Source: Streptomyces sp. WMMB303
GTDB lineage: Bacteria; Actinomycetota; Actinomycetes; Streptomycetales; Streptomycetaceae
Reading direction: 5' to 3'
Assembly (NCBI RefSeq): GCF_029351045.1
Contig: NZ_JARKIN010000001.1
Location: 5,859,001 to 5,923,000 of the forward strand
Length of the DNA: 64,000 bases
A model generated the notes under the pieces. That model was not told the DNA's origin, made no database searches, and saw only the letters and a list, made by a program, of their open reading frames with translations. Positions 17,542 to 25,846 of this stretch are shown one piece after another (the first letter of the stretch is position 1; every line of letters starts with the position of its first letter). The position numbers were made by a program, and so were the translations under genes.

Positions 17542-18756
17542 ATGGCTCTCTCCACGTCCGCCGAATCCCCGATCCCCGTCAGCGAGGTCTCGCGGCTGAT
17601 CCGTGGCTGGATCGACCGGCTGGGCGCGGTCTGGGTGGAGGGGCAGATCGTGCAGCTCTCGCCGCGGCCGGGCGCCGGCATCGTCTTCATGACGCTCCGC
17701 GACCCCTCCCGCGAGGTCTCACTCAGCGTCACCTGCTTCCGTCAGGTGTACGAACAGGTCAAGGACGTCATCGGTGAGGGCGCCCGGGTCGTCGTGCACG
17801 CGAAGCCGGAGTGGTACGAGAAGACGGGCCGCCTCTCGCTGCGTGCCGCGGAGATCCGCCCGGTGGGGATGGGCGAGCTGCTGGCGCGGTTGGAGCGGCT
17901 GCGCAAGACGCTGGCGGCCGAGGGGCTGTTCGCGGCGGAGCGCAAGCGGCCGCTGCCGTTTCTGCCGCAGCGGATAGGGCTGGTCACGGGCCGGGCCTCG
18001 GACGCCGAACGGGACGTGCTGCACACCGCGCGGGAGCGCTGGCCGGCTGTGCGCTTCGAGGTGCGGAACACGGCGGTCCAGGGGGTCTACGCGGTTCCGC
18101 AGATCATCGAGGCGCTGCACGAGCTGGACGCCCGGGCCGATGTGGACGTGATCATCGTGACGCGGGGTGGCGGCGGTATGGAGGATCTGCTGCCGTTCTC
18201 GGACGAGCGTCTGGTGCGTGCCGTCGCGGCGGTGCGGACTCCGGTGGTGTCGGCGATCGGGCACGAGGCGGACGCGCCGCTGCTGGACATGGTCGCCGAC
18301 CTGCGCTCGCGCACGCCCACGCACGCGGCGAAGGACACCGTGCCGGATGTCGGCGAGGAGCACGAGCGGGTGCGGGGGCTGCGGGAGCGCGCCTGGCGGG
18401 TGATCAACGGGCTGCTGGAGCGCGAGGAGCGCGGCCTCGCGGAGGTGATGAGCCGCCCTGCCATGGCCGATCCGCACACCATGGTGGCGGATCGAGAGGA
18501 GGGGATCGCGGCGCTGCTGGACCGCTCCCGGCGGGTGCTCGACCATCGGCTGGCCCGCGCGGAGGACGCCTTGGAGCACACCCGCGCCCGCGTCGTCGCG
18601 CTCTCCCCGGCCGCCACGCTGGAGCGGGGTTACGCAGTGCTGCAGCGGGAGGACGGCGCCGTGGTCCGGGACGCCGCGGAGGTCGCCGAGGGCGACCGGC
18701 TACGGGCCCGGGTGGCCGGCGGGGAGTTCGGCGTCGCTGTCGGACCGCACGCATAG
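17542..18756 (+). CDS. xseA: Exodeoxyribonuclease VII large subunit
   Basis: This encodes 404 residues. An N-terminal OB fold (ESPIPVSEVSRLIRGWIDRL, then VWVEGQIVQLS) is followed by the catalytic core with RIGLVTGRASDAERD, VIIVTRGGGGMEDLLPFSDE and SAIGHEADAPLLDMVAD. A coiled-coil C-terminus ends in LERGYAVLQRE. With XseB it degrades single-stranded DNA to oligonucleotides. xseB follows after 9 bp, so the two form an operon. Confidence 0.97.
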   Translation: MALSTSAESPIPVSEVSRLIRGWIDRLGAVWVEGQIVQLSPRPGAGIVFMTLRDPSREVSLSVTCFRQVYEQVKDVIGEGARVVVHAKPEWYEKTGRLSLRAAEIRPVGMGELLARLERLRKTLAAEGLFAAERKRPLPFLPQRIGLVTGRASDAERDVLHTARERWPAVRFEVRNTAVQGVYAVPQIIEALHELDARADVDVIIVTRGGGGMEDLLPFSDERLVRAVAAVRTPVVSAIGHEADAPLLDMVADLRSRTPTHAAKDTVPDVGEEHERVRGLRERAWRVINGLLEREERGLAEVMSRPAMADPHTMVADREEGIAALLDRSRRVLDHRLARAEDALEHTRARVVALSPAATLERGYAVLQREDGAVVRDAAEVAEGDRLRARVAGGEFGVAVGPHA

Positions 18757-18765
18757 GCTGGCCGT

Positions 18766-19092
18766 ATGACGACGGATACGGAAGGTCAGGCCGCGGCAGG
18801 CGGCCCGGCGGGTGCCGCGGCGGACGGTGCGGCGGGCGCGTCCCAGGCGGAGCTGGCCTCGGCCGACGCGCTCAGTTACGAGCAGGCGCGGGCCGAGCTG
18901 GTCGAGGTCGTGCAGCGGCTGGAGTCCGGTGGCTCGACGCTGGAGGAGTCGCTGGCGCTGTGGGAGCGCGGCGAGGAGCTCGCGGGTATCTGCCGCGCCT
19001 GGCTGGAGGGGGCGCGGGCCCGGCTGGACGCGGTGCTGGAAGAGGAAGAAGAAGAGGAAGAGGAGGAAGACACGGAGGAGGGCGAGCGGTGA
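18766..19092 (+). CDS. xseB: Exodeoxyribonuclease VII small subunit
   Basis: This encodes 108 residues with the XseB core SYEQARAELVEVVQRLESGG and STLEESLALWERGEEL. That core is two helices that pack on XseA. Both ends are extended relative to the ~80-residue family norm: an Ala/Gly-rich N-terminus and a C-terminal tail of about ten consecutive Glu followed by DTEEGER. ATG 18766 is 9 bp after the xseA stop. The acidic tail is unusual but such tails occur in actinobacterial homologues. Confidence 0.95.
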   Translation: MTTDTEGQAAAGGPAGAAADGAAGASQAELASADALSYEQARAELVEVVQRLESGGSTLEESLALWERGEELAGICRAWLEGARARLDAVLEEEEEEEEEEDTEEGER

Positions 19093-19201
19093 GTTCGGGG
19101 CCCTGCCCCTGGGCCGGACCGACGTCGAGGCCGCCGGCCGGACGGGCCGATGCCCGGGGCGGCTGCAAACCCGCTGGCGGGCGGCCCCAACGGCGGCATT
19201 G

Positions 19202-19230
19202 TTCAAGCTTTAACTAGTGTTGGTTACACT
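19202..19230 (+). promoter_or_regulatory. Promoter of the nitroreductase gene
   Basis: TTCAAG (19202-19207) and TACACT (19225-19230) are spaced by 17 bp in an unusually AT-rich patch. The -10 is good and the -35 modest. The half-palindrome TTCAAGCTTTAA could be a regulator site. Confidence 0.5.
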
Positions 19231-19276
19231 CGTCTGTGCACCCCGAACGTCGCACGCAAAGGCAAGGCACCACCCC

Positions 19277-19870
19277 ATGGCACTCGCCCTCGACCCCGCA
19301 GCCCAGGACCTCCTCTTCCGTGAGGCCCGCACCGCCAACACCTTCACGGACGAGCCGGTCACCGAGGAGCAGGTCCAGGCGATCTACGACCTGGTGAAGT
19401 ACGGACCCACGGCCTTCAACCAGTCGCCGCTGCGCCTCACCCTGCTGCGCTCCCCCGAGTCCCGGGAGCGGCTGCTGGCGCACATGGCCGAGGGCAATGT
19501 GCCCAAGACCCGCGAGGCGCCGCTGACCGTGGTCCTCTCCTACGACCTGGACTTCCACGAGCGGCTGCCCGAGCTCTTCCCGCACGCCCCGCACATCAAG
19601 GACGCGGTCTTCGCGGAGGAGAGCGCACGGGAGAGCGCGGGTGCCCTCAATGCCGCACTCCAGGCCGGATACTTCATCCTCGGCGTGCGCTCCGCGGGGC
19701 TCGCCGTCGGTCCGATGACCGGCTTCGACCACGATGGGGTCGACAAGGAGTTCTTCGGCGACGGCCGGCAGCGCGTCCTGCTGGTCGCCAACATCGGTAA
19801 GCCGGGCCCCGACGCGTTCGCCCCGCGCTCGCCCCGGCTCTCCTACGACGACGTGGTGACCGCCCTCTGA
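19277..19870 (+). CDS. Nitroreductase-family protein (malonic semialdehyde reductase/RutE-like)
   Basis: This encodes 197 residues. ARTANTFTDEPVTEEQVQAI and YGPTAFNQSPLRLTLLRS, then GYFILGVRSAGLAVGPMTGF, match the RutE/HadB subgroup of FMN-dependent nitroreductases. These typically reduce malonic semialdehyde or quinone/nitro compounds using NAD(P)H. ATG 19277 gives MALALDPAAQDLLF; the upstream 20 codons of the open frame contain the promoter. A strong terminator lies 89 bp after the stop, so the gene is monocistronic. Confidence 0.9.
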   Translation: MALALDPAAQDLLFREARTANTFTDEPVTEEQVQAIYDLVKYGPTAFNQSPLRLTLLRSPESRERLLAHMAEGNVPKTREAPLTVVLSYDLDFHERLPELFPHAPHIKDAVFAEESARESAGALNAALQAGYFILGVRSAGLAVGPMTGFDHDGVDKEFFGDGRQRVLLVANIGKPGPDAFAPRSPRLSYDDVVTAL

Positions 19871-19894
19871 GGCACGGCCCCCCGCGGCACCGCG

Positions 19895-19936
19895 TCCGGC
19901 GCTGATCCCCGTTCCTCCGGCGCTGATCCCCGTTCC
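19895..19936. repeat. Two tandem 21-bp repeats
   Basis: TCCGGCGCTGATCCCCGTTCC occurs twice without spacer (19895-19915 and 19916-19936; the first 20 bases are TCCGGCGCTGATCCCCGTTC). It lies between the nitroreductase stop and its terminator. Confidence 0.85.
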
Positions 19937-19958
19937 GCGATCAACGCCCCCTGAACCG

Positions 19959-19990
19959 CCCCCCGCGCGTACCCCCCCTCGCGCGGGGGG
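19959..19990 (+). terminator. Intrinsic terminator after the nitroreductase gene
   Basis: CCCCCCGCGCG (19959-19969) and CGCGCGGGGGG (19980-19990) form a perfect 11-bp stem with a 10-nt loop, followed by CTTCCCTTTC. It also faces the end of the convergent DUF4245 gene. Confidence 0.8.
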
Positions 19991-20093
19991 CTTCCCTTTC
20001 CGCCGGGGGGCGACACCGCCGGCCCGGGCACGAGCACGACGACGCCGGTCCGCCGGGCGAACCGCGCCGCGTGCTGTCCGGCCCGCCCGCGTG

Positions 20094-20684
20094 CTACCCG
20101 GCCTGCTCGGCAGGGGAAGCGGACGGGCTCTCGGCGGGCCTGTGCGACTCGGCGCGGAGCGCTCCGGCCAGCTCGCCCAACTGCTGGAAGCTCGCCGTAC
20201 CTGTGACCACCGTCACCGACTTGCCGTCCTCGGCGGTACGCACCAGCGCGTCGTACTTGGGGCCGCGGTAGCGGGTCCACTCCGCGCCCGCGACGCGCTG
20301 CTTCTTCGCCGTCTTCTCCGCGCCCTGGGTGACATCTTCGACAAACCGCGCCGGCCGTTCCTCGTCGCTCTGCTCGACGGCGGCGTACTCGTTGTCCGGC
20401 GTCATGAAGCCCAGGTGCCAGGCCGACCCCAGCGGGCTGTCCGCCTTGTAGCGGACGGAGGTGGCGCGCCACTGGTCGGACAGCCCCTGCGGCGCGGCGA
20501 CCGGGTACGGCGCCGCGCGCCGTGCCGACGCCAACTCGACCCGGTATCCGACGGGCTTGACCGGGTCCTTCTTGTCGTCGTGCGGGACGAACAGGTAGAC
20601 GACCCCGGCGGCGAGAATGATCACTATCAGCGAGATGACCATGTCGCGCACGGCCTGGGCGCCGCGTTTCTTGTCTGCTGCCAC
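20094..20684 (-). CDS. DUF4245 membrane-anchored protein
   Basis: This encodes 196 residues. A basic start (AADKKRGAQAVRDM) precedes one membrane helix (VISLIVIILAAGVVYLFV) and an extracytoplasmic domain with YRVELASARRAAPYPVAAPQ, WRATSVRY and WHLGFMTPDNEYAAVEQSD, typical of DUF4245. GTG 20684 is preferred because GATGGGGG precedes it and the first helix follows at once. The C-terminus is Ser/Pro-rich. The family is actinobacterial, of unknown function, and regularly lies beside glpX. It is divergent from glpX here. Confidence 0.9.
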   Translation of the reverse strand: MAADKKRGAQAVRDMVISLIVIILAAGVVYLFVPHDDKKDPVKPVGYRVELASARRAAPYPVAAPQGLSDQWRATSVRYKADSPLGSAWHLGFMTPDNEYAAVEQSDEERPARFVEDVTQGAEKTAKKQRVAGAEWTRYRGPKYDALVRTAEDGKSVTVVTGTASFQQLGELAGALRAESHRPAESPSASPAEQAG

Positions 20685-20822
20685 GCCCCCATCGTCCCTT
20701 ATGCCGGTCGGCGGCCCGCGCGAGGGTGCGCGCAGCGGGCGCAGCGCCCGTCCGTCGGCCGCGGGCATCCCCTCCCCGGCCGCTCATCCGTGGGCACCCC
20801 TGCTCAGTCTGTGGTGTACGGG

Positions 20823-20828
20823 TAAAAT
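20823..20828 (+). promoter_or_regulatory. Candidate -10 box for glpX
   Basis: TAAAAT stands out in the GC-rich divergent region, 81 bases before the glpX ATG. No good -35 is seen about 17 bp upstream. Confidence 0.4.
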
Positions 20829-20909
20829 CCTGCCCACCCTCGCCGAATCGGCACAGCTCACGTCGCCGCAGTGGCCGTCCAGAGTCGCCGTACAGAAAGG
20901 TGTGTTCCG

Positions 20910-21944
20910 ATGACCGAACACCACCACCTGCCCTCCCCGCTCGAAGTCAGCCCGGAGGCACCCGACCGCAACCTGGCACTGGAGTTGGTGCGGGTCACCG
21001 AGGCGGGGGCGATGGCGTCGGGGCGCTGGGTCGGCAAGGGCGACAAGAACGGTGCGGACGGCGCGGCCGTCAAGGCGATGCGCACCCTCGTCTCCACGGT
21101 CTCCATGAACGGCGTGGTGGTGATCGGTGAGGGCGAGAAGGACGAGGCCCCGATGCTCTACAACGGGGAGCGCGTCGGCGACGGTACCGGCGCCGAGTGC
21201 GATGTGGCCGTGGATCCGGTGGACGGCACGACGCTCACCGCCAAGGGCATGGGCAACGCGGTCTCGGTGCTGGCCGTGGCCGAGCGGGGCTCGATGTTCG
21301 ACCCGAGCGCGGTCTTCTACATGGACAAGCTGGTCACCGGGCCGGAGGCGGCGGAGTTCGTGGACATCACCGCGCCGCCCGCGGTGAACATCCGCCGGAT
21401 CGCCAAGGCCAAGGGCTGCGGCGTGGAGGACGTGACCGTCGTCGTGCTCGACCGGCCGCGACATGAGGGCCTGGCCAGGGAGATCCGCGAGGCCGGCGCC
21501 CGGATCAAGTTCATCTCGGACGGCGATGTGGCGGGTGCCGTCATGACGGTGCGCGAGGAGACCGGCGTCGACCTGCTGCTCGGGGTCGGCGGCACCCCGG
21601 AGGGCATCATCGCGGCCTGCGCGATCAAGTGCCTCGGTGGGACGATACAGGGCAAACTGTGGCCCAAGGACGACGAGGAGCGGCAGCGCGCTCTGGACGC
21701 GGGCCACGACCTGGACCAGGTGCTGCTCACCGATGACCTGGTCAGCGGGGAGAATGTGTTCTTCGTCGCCACCGGTATCACCGACGGCGATCTGCTGCGG
21801 GGTGTGCACTACCGCGGCGAGCGTGCCTACACCCAGTCGCTGGTGATGCGGTCGAAGTCGGGCACCATCCGCCAGATCGAATCCGTGCACCGGCTCTCGA
21901 AGCTGCGGGCCTACAGCGCCGTCGACTTCGACCGCGCCCGCTGA
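20910..21944 (+). CDS. glpX: Class II fructose-1,6-bisphosphatase
   Basis: This encodes 344 residues, normal GlpX length. Motifs are GEGEKDEAPMLYNGE and the metal-site DPVDGTT, followed by FISDGDVAGA and GVGGTPEGIIAACAIKCLGG. It hydrolyses fructose-1,6-bisphosphate in gluconeogenesis and is the main FBPase of actinobacteria. ATG 20910 follows GAAAGG about ten bases upstream. The open frame begins at 20871 but lacks coding character there. A perfect hairpin terminator follows. Confidence 0.97.
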   Translation: MTEHHHLPSPLEVSPEAPDRNLALELVRVTEAGAMASGRWVGKGDKNGADGAAVKAMRTLVSTVSMNGVVVIGEGEKDEAPMLYNGERVGDGTGAECDVAVDPVDGTTLTAKGMGNAVSVLAVAERGSMFDPSAVFYMDKLVTGPEAAEFVDITAPPAVNIRRIAKAKGCGVEDVTVVVLDRPRHEGLAREIREAGARIKFISDGDVAGAVMTVREETGVDLLLGVGGTPEGIIAACAIKCLGGTIQGKLWPKDDEERQRALDAGHDLDQVLLTDDLVSGENVFFVATGITDGDLLRGVHYRGERAYTQSLVMRSKSGTIRQIESVHRLSKLRAYSAVDFDRAR

Positions 21945-22024
21945 GGGCCGCGTCCGGCCGAGCTCGCGCCCTTGCGGACCGCGTCCGGCCGGACGGCACC
22001 TTTCAAGGGCAGCCTCCGCAAGCG

Positions 22025-22050
22025 GCCCCTCTCCGGCACCGGAGAGGGGC
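22025..22050. terminator. Bidirectional terminator between glpX and the whiB-like gene
   Basis: GCCCCTCTCCGG (22025-22036) and CCGGAGAGGGGC (22039-22050) are perfect complements with only CA between them. The loop is effectively four or more bases. It lies between the ends of two convergent genes. Confidence 0.75.
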
Positions 22051-22080
22051 GTGCGGGGCGTGGGCTGCAGGTCGGTACGG

Positions 22081-22449
22081 CTAGGCGATACGGGAGACCT
22101 CCGCGGGCCCCGAGGCAGCGGACTTCGCGGCGCGGCGGCGGCGCGAGAGGACGACGCGGCGCTCCGCGGCGGTGAGGCCGCCCCAGACGCCGTAGGGCTC
22201 GGGCATCACCAGGGCGTGCTCGCGGCACTCGACCAGGACGGGGCAGCCCGAGCAGACGCGCTTGGCGGCCTGTTCACGGGAGAGCCGGGCGGCGGTGGGT
22301 TCTTTGGAGGGGGCGAAGAAGAGACCCGCCTCGTCCCGGCGGCAGACGGCGTCAGCGTGCCAGGGGCCCGCTTGGTCGTCTCGCTCAGGCGTTCGCTGTG
22401 CGGGGACGGTGGCGGCGGCCTGCAGGGACTGATGCGGCGTGTGCAGCAC
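22081..22449 (-). CDS. WhiB-family iron-sulfur transcription factor
   Basis: This encodes 122 residues. Four cysteines are arranged as AVC...RVCSGCPVLVEC, the WhiB 4Fe-4S ligand set. They are followed by the GVWGG turn and a basic C-terminal tail (RRVVLSRRRRAAK) for DNA contact. The start is GTG 22449, with AGGAG six bases upstream. From its place next to glpX it may correspond to wblI of S. coelicolor; this is from memory, so no symbol is assigned. WhiB proteins act with the principal sigma factor in development, redox and antibiotic responses. Confidence 0.95.
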   Translation of the reverse strand: MLHTPHQSLQAAATVPAQRTPERDDQAGPWHADAVCRRDEAGLFFAPSKEPTAARLSREQAAKRVCSGCPVLVECREHALVMPEPYGVWGGLTAAERRVVLSRRRRAAKSAASGPAEVSRIA

Positions 22450-22634
22450 GGTCTGCTCCTGACGCGACGACGGAGGTTTGTTTCCCCTTCACCCGTCTTG
22501 CGGCGTACGGCAGTCCGCGGCTCCCCCGCGGGCCCCTCGGGGCCGGCGCGCAAACTCTCGCCGTACGCAAGACGATGCCCGAGCCCTACCCGCTGTACGT
22601 GCCGGTATGCATTGCGTGTCGTCTGATACGCGCC

Positions 22635-22662
22635 CCAGCGTGCGCTCCCCGGCGCACGCTGG
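22635..22662 (-). terminator. Terminator after the DUF1707 gene
   Basis: CCAGCGTGCGC (22635-22645) and GCGCACGCTGG (22652-22662) form a perfect 11-bp stem with a 6-nt loop, 22 bases beyond the DUF1707 stop on the minus strand. Confidence 0.7.
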
Positions 22663-22684
22663 ACGCCCCATGCGCCCCGCTCGT

Positions 22685-23473
22685 TCAGAGCTCCTTGCGC
22701 AGCCGGTCGCGCAGGTTCTCGATGAGGCGGCCGCGCTTCGGCTTGGCCTCCACACCACCGAAAATCGCCACTCCCTCGACCAGCACGGTCGGCGCGTCCG
22801 GATCCGCGGATTCGTTGACGCGGACTTCGAAACCGCCGAAGATCCCGGCACCCTTCTGCTGCAGAGTGACGTTCTCCGGGACCCGGATCTCGATTCCCCC
22901 GAAGATCGCAGTGGCGTTGATCTGCACGTGCGGGTGCTCGAACAGCGCCTCGGTGAGGTCGATCTCGATCCCGCCGAAGCAGGCGAAGGCGTTGATCTTC
23001 CGCGGGACCCGCCAGCGCCCCTTGCGCCCGGCGCCGCTGAAGACGGCGACCAGGTTCTCCTTGGAGCAGTTGCCGGGCGCGGGCGGAACGGAGGTGTGCG
23101 AGGCCGAGAAGTTCGCGAACGCGGTGCCGTAGGACCGCTGACCGCCCCCGTGTGTCCCCGTGCCGCCGTGCTCCCCGTCGGAGGCGCCGGAGCGGCCCGC
23201 GGGAAGATCGCGCACGAGGGGCTCCAGTTCGCCCATCGTCTTGGCCCCGTAGGCAGCCTCGATCCGCTCGCCGTGCTCCTCCGCGTCCAGCCGGCCCTCG
23301 GCGAGGGCCTCGCGCAGGATGTCCGCGACCCGGTCCCGGTCGGCGTCCGAGGCGCGCACCCCGCCCGGCTCCACGACGGGGGCCGGCGCGGGCGCTGCCG
23401 CCGCGGCGGGCTCCGGGGAGCGTTCGGCCGACTGCTGCTTCTGGAGCGAGGTGCGGGAAGAGTCTTCAGTCAC
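22685..23473 (-). CDS. DUF1707 / LiaF-like protein
   Basis: This encodes 262 residues. After an Ala/Pro-rich N-terminus comes a DUF1707 (SHOCT-like) segment: VRASDADRDRVADILREALA, EGRLDAEEHGERIEAAYGAK, then TMGELEPLVRDLP. A Gly-rich linker leads to a C-terminal repeat domain with INAFACFGGIEIDL, INATAIFGGIEIRVP and VEGVAIFGGVEAKPKRG. Those repeats are the beta-helix of LiaF/DUF2154 cell-wall stress proteins. A role in envelope stress sensing is inferred from the family. The start is GTG 23473. It is divergent from the class I fumarase gene. Confidence 0.9.
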   Translation of the reverse strand: MTEDSSRTSLQKQQSAERSPEPAAAAAPAPAPVVEPGGVRASDADRDRVADILREALAEGRLDAEEHGERIEAAYGAKTMGELEPLVRDLPAGRSGASDGEHGGTGTHGGGQRSYGTAFANFSASHTSVPPAPGNCSKENLVAVFSGAGRKGRWRVPRKINAFACFGGIEIDLTEALFEHPHVQINATAIFGGIEIRVPENVTLQQKGAGIFGGFEVRVNESADPDAPTVLVEGVAIFGGVEAKPKRGRLIENLRDRLRKEL

Positions 23474-23599
23474 AGGGGCAGGGTACCCAGACGCGATAGA
23501 TCGCGACTACCCCCGCAGCGACTCCTTGCTCCCGGGTTCTACGCTGTGAGACGCGCTCCCATCGTCGAGAGCCGTAAGTGTGAGAGGAAGAGTCCCCGT

Positions 23600-25300
23600 A
23601 TGTCTGCCAGCTCCCGACCGGCCAGCCCGGAGTTCTCCTACACGGATCTGCTCCCCGCCGGCGCGGACCCCACGCCGTACCGCCTGATCACCAGCGAGGG
23701 CGTGAGCACTTTCGAAGCGGACGGGCGGACCTTCCTCAAGGTGGAGCCGGAGGCCCTGCGCGCGCTGGCGGCCGAGGCCGTCCACGACATCCAGCACTAC
23801 CTGCGCCCCGGGCACCTCGCGCAGCTCCGCCGCATCCTGGACGACCCCGAGGCCAGCGCCAACGACCGGTTCGTCGCACTGGACCTGCTCAAGAACGCCA
23901 ACATCGCGGCGGCCGGGGTGCTGCCCATGTGCCAGGACACCGGCACGGCGATCGTGATGGGCAAGCGCGGCCAGCAGGTGCTGACCGCGGGCGGCGACGA
24001 GGAGGCTCTCTCGCGCGGCATCCACGACGCCTACACCCGGCTCAACCTGCGCTACTCGCAGATGGCTCCGCTCACCATGTGGGAGGAGAGGAACACCGGC
24101 ACCAACCTCCCGGCCCAGATCGAGCTGTACGCGACGGACGGCGACGCCTACAAGTTCCTGTTCATGGCCAAGGGCGGCGGCAGCGCCAACAAGTCCTTCC
24201 TCTACCAGGAGACGAAGGCCGTGCTCAACGAGGCGAGCATGATGAAGTTCCTGGAGGAGAAGATCCGTTCGCTGGGCACGGCCGCCTGCCCGCCGTACCA
24301 CCTGGCGATCGTCGTCGGCGGCACCAGCGCCGAGTACGCGCTCAAGACCGCCAAGTACGCCTCCGCGCACTACCTGGACGAGCTCCCGGACGCCGGGTCG
24401 CCCGCCGGGCACGGCTTCCGGGACAAGGAGCTGGAGGAGAAGGTCTTCGAGCTCACGCAGCAGATCGGCATCGGCGCGCAGTTCGGCGGCAAGTACTTCT
24501 GCCACGATGTGCGCGTGGTGCGGCTGCCCCGGCACGGCGCCTCCTGCCCCGTCGCCATCGCGGTGTCCTGCTCGGCCGACCGCCAGGCCAAGGCCAAGAT
24601 CACCGCCGAGGGGGTGTTCCTGGAGCAGCTGGAGACCGACCCGGCGCGCTTCCTGCCGGAGACGACGGACTCCGAACTGACCGAGAGCGCGGGCCCCGAC
24701 CTGGACGCGGTGCGAATCGATCTGGCGCGTCCCATGGACGAGATCCTGGCCGAGCTGACCAAGCATCCGGTCCGCACCCGGCTGTCGCTGACCGGCACGC
24801 TGGTCGTCGCCCGCGACATCGCGCACGCGAAGATCAAGGAGCGGCTGGACGCGGGCGAGGAGATGCCGCAGTACCTCAAGGACCACCCCGTCTACTACGC
24901 GGGCCCGGCCAAGACCCCCGAGGGGTACGCCTCCGGTTCCTTCGGCCCCACCACGGCCGGGCGGATGGACGCCTACGTCGAGCAGTTCCAGGCCGCGGGC
25001 GGCTCGAGGGTGATGCTGGCCAAGGGCAACCGCAGCAAGCAGGTCACCGACGCGTGCGCGGCGCACGGCGGCTTCTATCTCGGCTCGATCGGCGGTCCGG
25101 CCGCCCGGCTCGCCCAGGACTGCATCAAGAAGGTCGAGGTCCTGGAGTATGAGGAGCTGGGCATGGAGGCGGTCTGGCGGATCGAGGTGGAGGACTTCCC
25201 GGCGTTCATCGTCGTGGACGACAAGGGGAACGACTTCTTCGCCGATCCCGCACCCGAGCAGCCGTTCGTCACCTCCATCCCGGTGCGCTCCGGCTCCTGA
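23600..25300 (+). CDS. Fumarate hydratase class I (iron-sulfur)
   Basis: This encodes 566 residues with both halves of class I fumarases in one chain. Cluster cysteines are seen in LPMCQDTGTA (Cys111), GTAACPPYHLAIVVGG and the RHGASCPVAIAVSC region. The C-terminal beta domain is marked by YYAGPAKTPEG, FGPTTAGRMD and KGNRSKQVTDAC. It interconverts fumarate and malate in the TCA cycle. ATG 23600 gives MSASSRPASPEFSYTDLLPA; the frame upstream is antisense to the DUF1707 gene. fumC, the oxygen-stable class II enzyme, lies just downstream. Confidence 0.95.
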   Translation: MSASSRPASPEFSYTDLLPAGADPTPYRLITSEGVSTFEADGRTFLKVEPEALRALAAEAVHDIQHYLRPGHLAQLRRILDDPEASANDRFVALDLLKNANIAAAGVLPMCQDTGTAIVMGKRGQQVLTAGGDEEALSRGIHDAYTRLNLRYSQMAPLTMWEERNTGTNLPAQIELYATDGDAYKFLFMAKGGGSANKSFLYQETKAVLNEASMMKFLEEKIRSLGTAACPPYHLAIVVGGTSAEYALKTAKYASAHYLDELPDAGSPAGHGFRDKELEEKVFELTQQIGIGAQFGGKYFCHDVRVVRLPRHGASCPVAIAVSCSADRQAKAKITAEGVFLEQLETDPARFLPETTDSELTESAGPDLDAVRIDLARPMDEILAELTKHPVRTRLSLTGTLVVARDIAHAKIKERLDAGEEMPQYLKDHPVYYAGPAKTPEGYASGSFGPTTAGRMDAYVEQFQAAGGSRVMLAKGNRSKQVTDACAAHGGFYLGSIGGPAARLAQDCIKKVEVLEYEELGMEAVWRIEVEDFPAFIVVDDKGNDFFADPAPEQPFVTSIPVRSGS

Positions 25301-25403
25301 GCCCGTCGGCCGGGACGCGGTGCCTGCCGGCCGGCCCCGGGCCCGGTGACGCCACCCGGCGGTCCCGGGCCCGGCGCACCCGGCAGGGCCCGGGGTCAGA
25401 GCC

Positions 25404-25772
25404 TCACAGCTCCTGGACCGTCCGCCCCAGCAGGCAGAACTCGTTGCCCTCCGGGTCGGCGAGCACCGTCCAGGTGACATCCGGTGACTGGCCGACGTCC
25501 ACCCGGGTGGCGCCCAGCTCCAGGAGGCGCCGCAGCTCCTCCTCGGTGGTGCTGCCGTCGGCCCGCAGATCGAGGTGGAGCCGGTTCTTGAGCGTCTTGC
25601 GCTCCGGGACGGGGAAGACGTCGATGCCCGGCGCCGCCGGGTCCGACGGCCCGATGGTGACCCCGCCCTCGGCCTCCTCCCTGATCCGCCAGTCCAGCAC
25701 CCGGCACCAGAAGTCGGCCACGACCCGGGGTTCCAGAGCGTCGATGCACAGCACCGAGATACGACTCGTCAT
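25404..25772 (-). CDS. VOC/glyoxalase-like protein
   Basis: This encodes 122 residues: SRISVLCIDALEPRVVADFW, a central LHLDLRA strand and the C-terminal VLADPEGNEFCLL, the usual beta-alpha-beta-beta-beta layout of VOC metalloenzymes. His and Glu are at two of the expected metal positions. The substrate is unknown. The gene is alone on the minus strand between the two fumarase genes. Confidence 0.88.
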   Translation of the reverse strand: MTSRISVLCIDALEPRVVADFWCRVLDWRIREEAEGGVTIGPSDPAAPGIDVFPVPERKTLKNRLHLDLRADGSTTEEELRRLLELGATRVDVGQSPDVTWTVLADPEGNEFCLLGRTVQEL

Positions 25773-25846
25773 GCCCGGACCCTAGCCAGGAATGCGGCCG
25801 GGATGCGAGATGCTGAGGAGTGTTGAGGAGCAGGGAGGTGCGCACG

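Noticed and set aside
19959..19990. CCCCCCGCGCG hairpin as a second CRISPR repeat
   Set aside because: The stem and loop differ from the 9071 element and it lies where a terminator is expected.
22478..23599. 940-codon version of the class I fumarase
   Set aside because: The extra N-terminal part is antisense to the DUF1707 and WhiB genes; ATG 23600 matches the family start.
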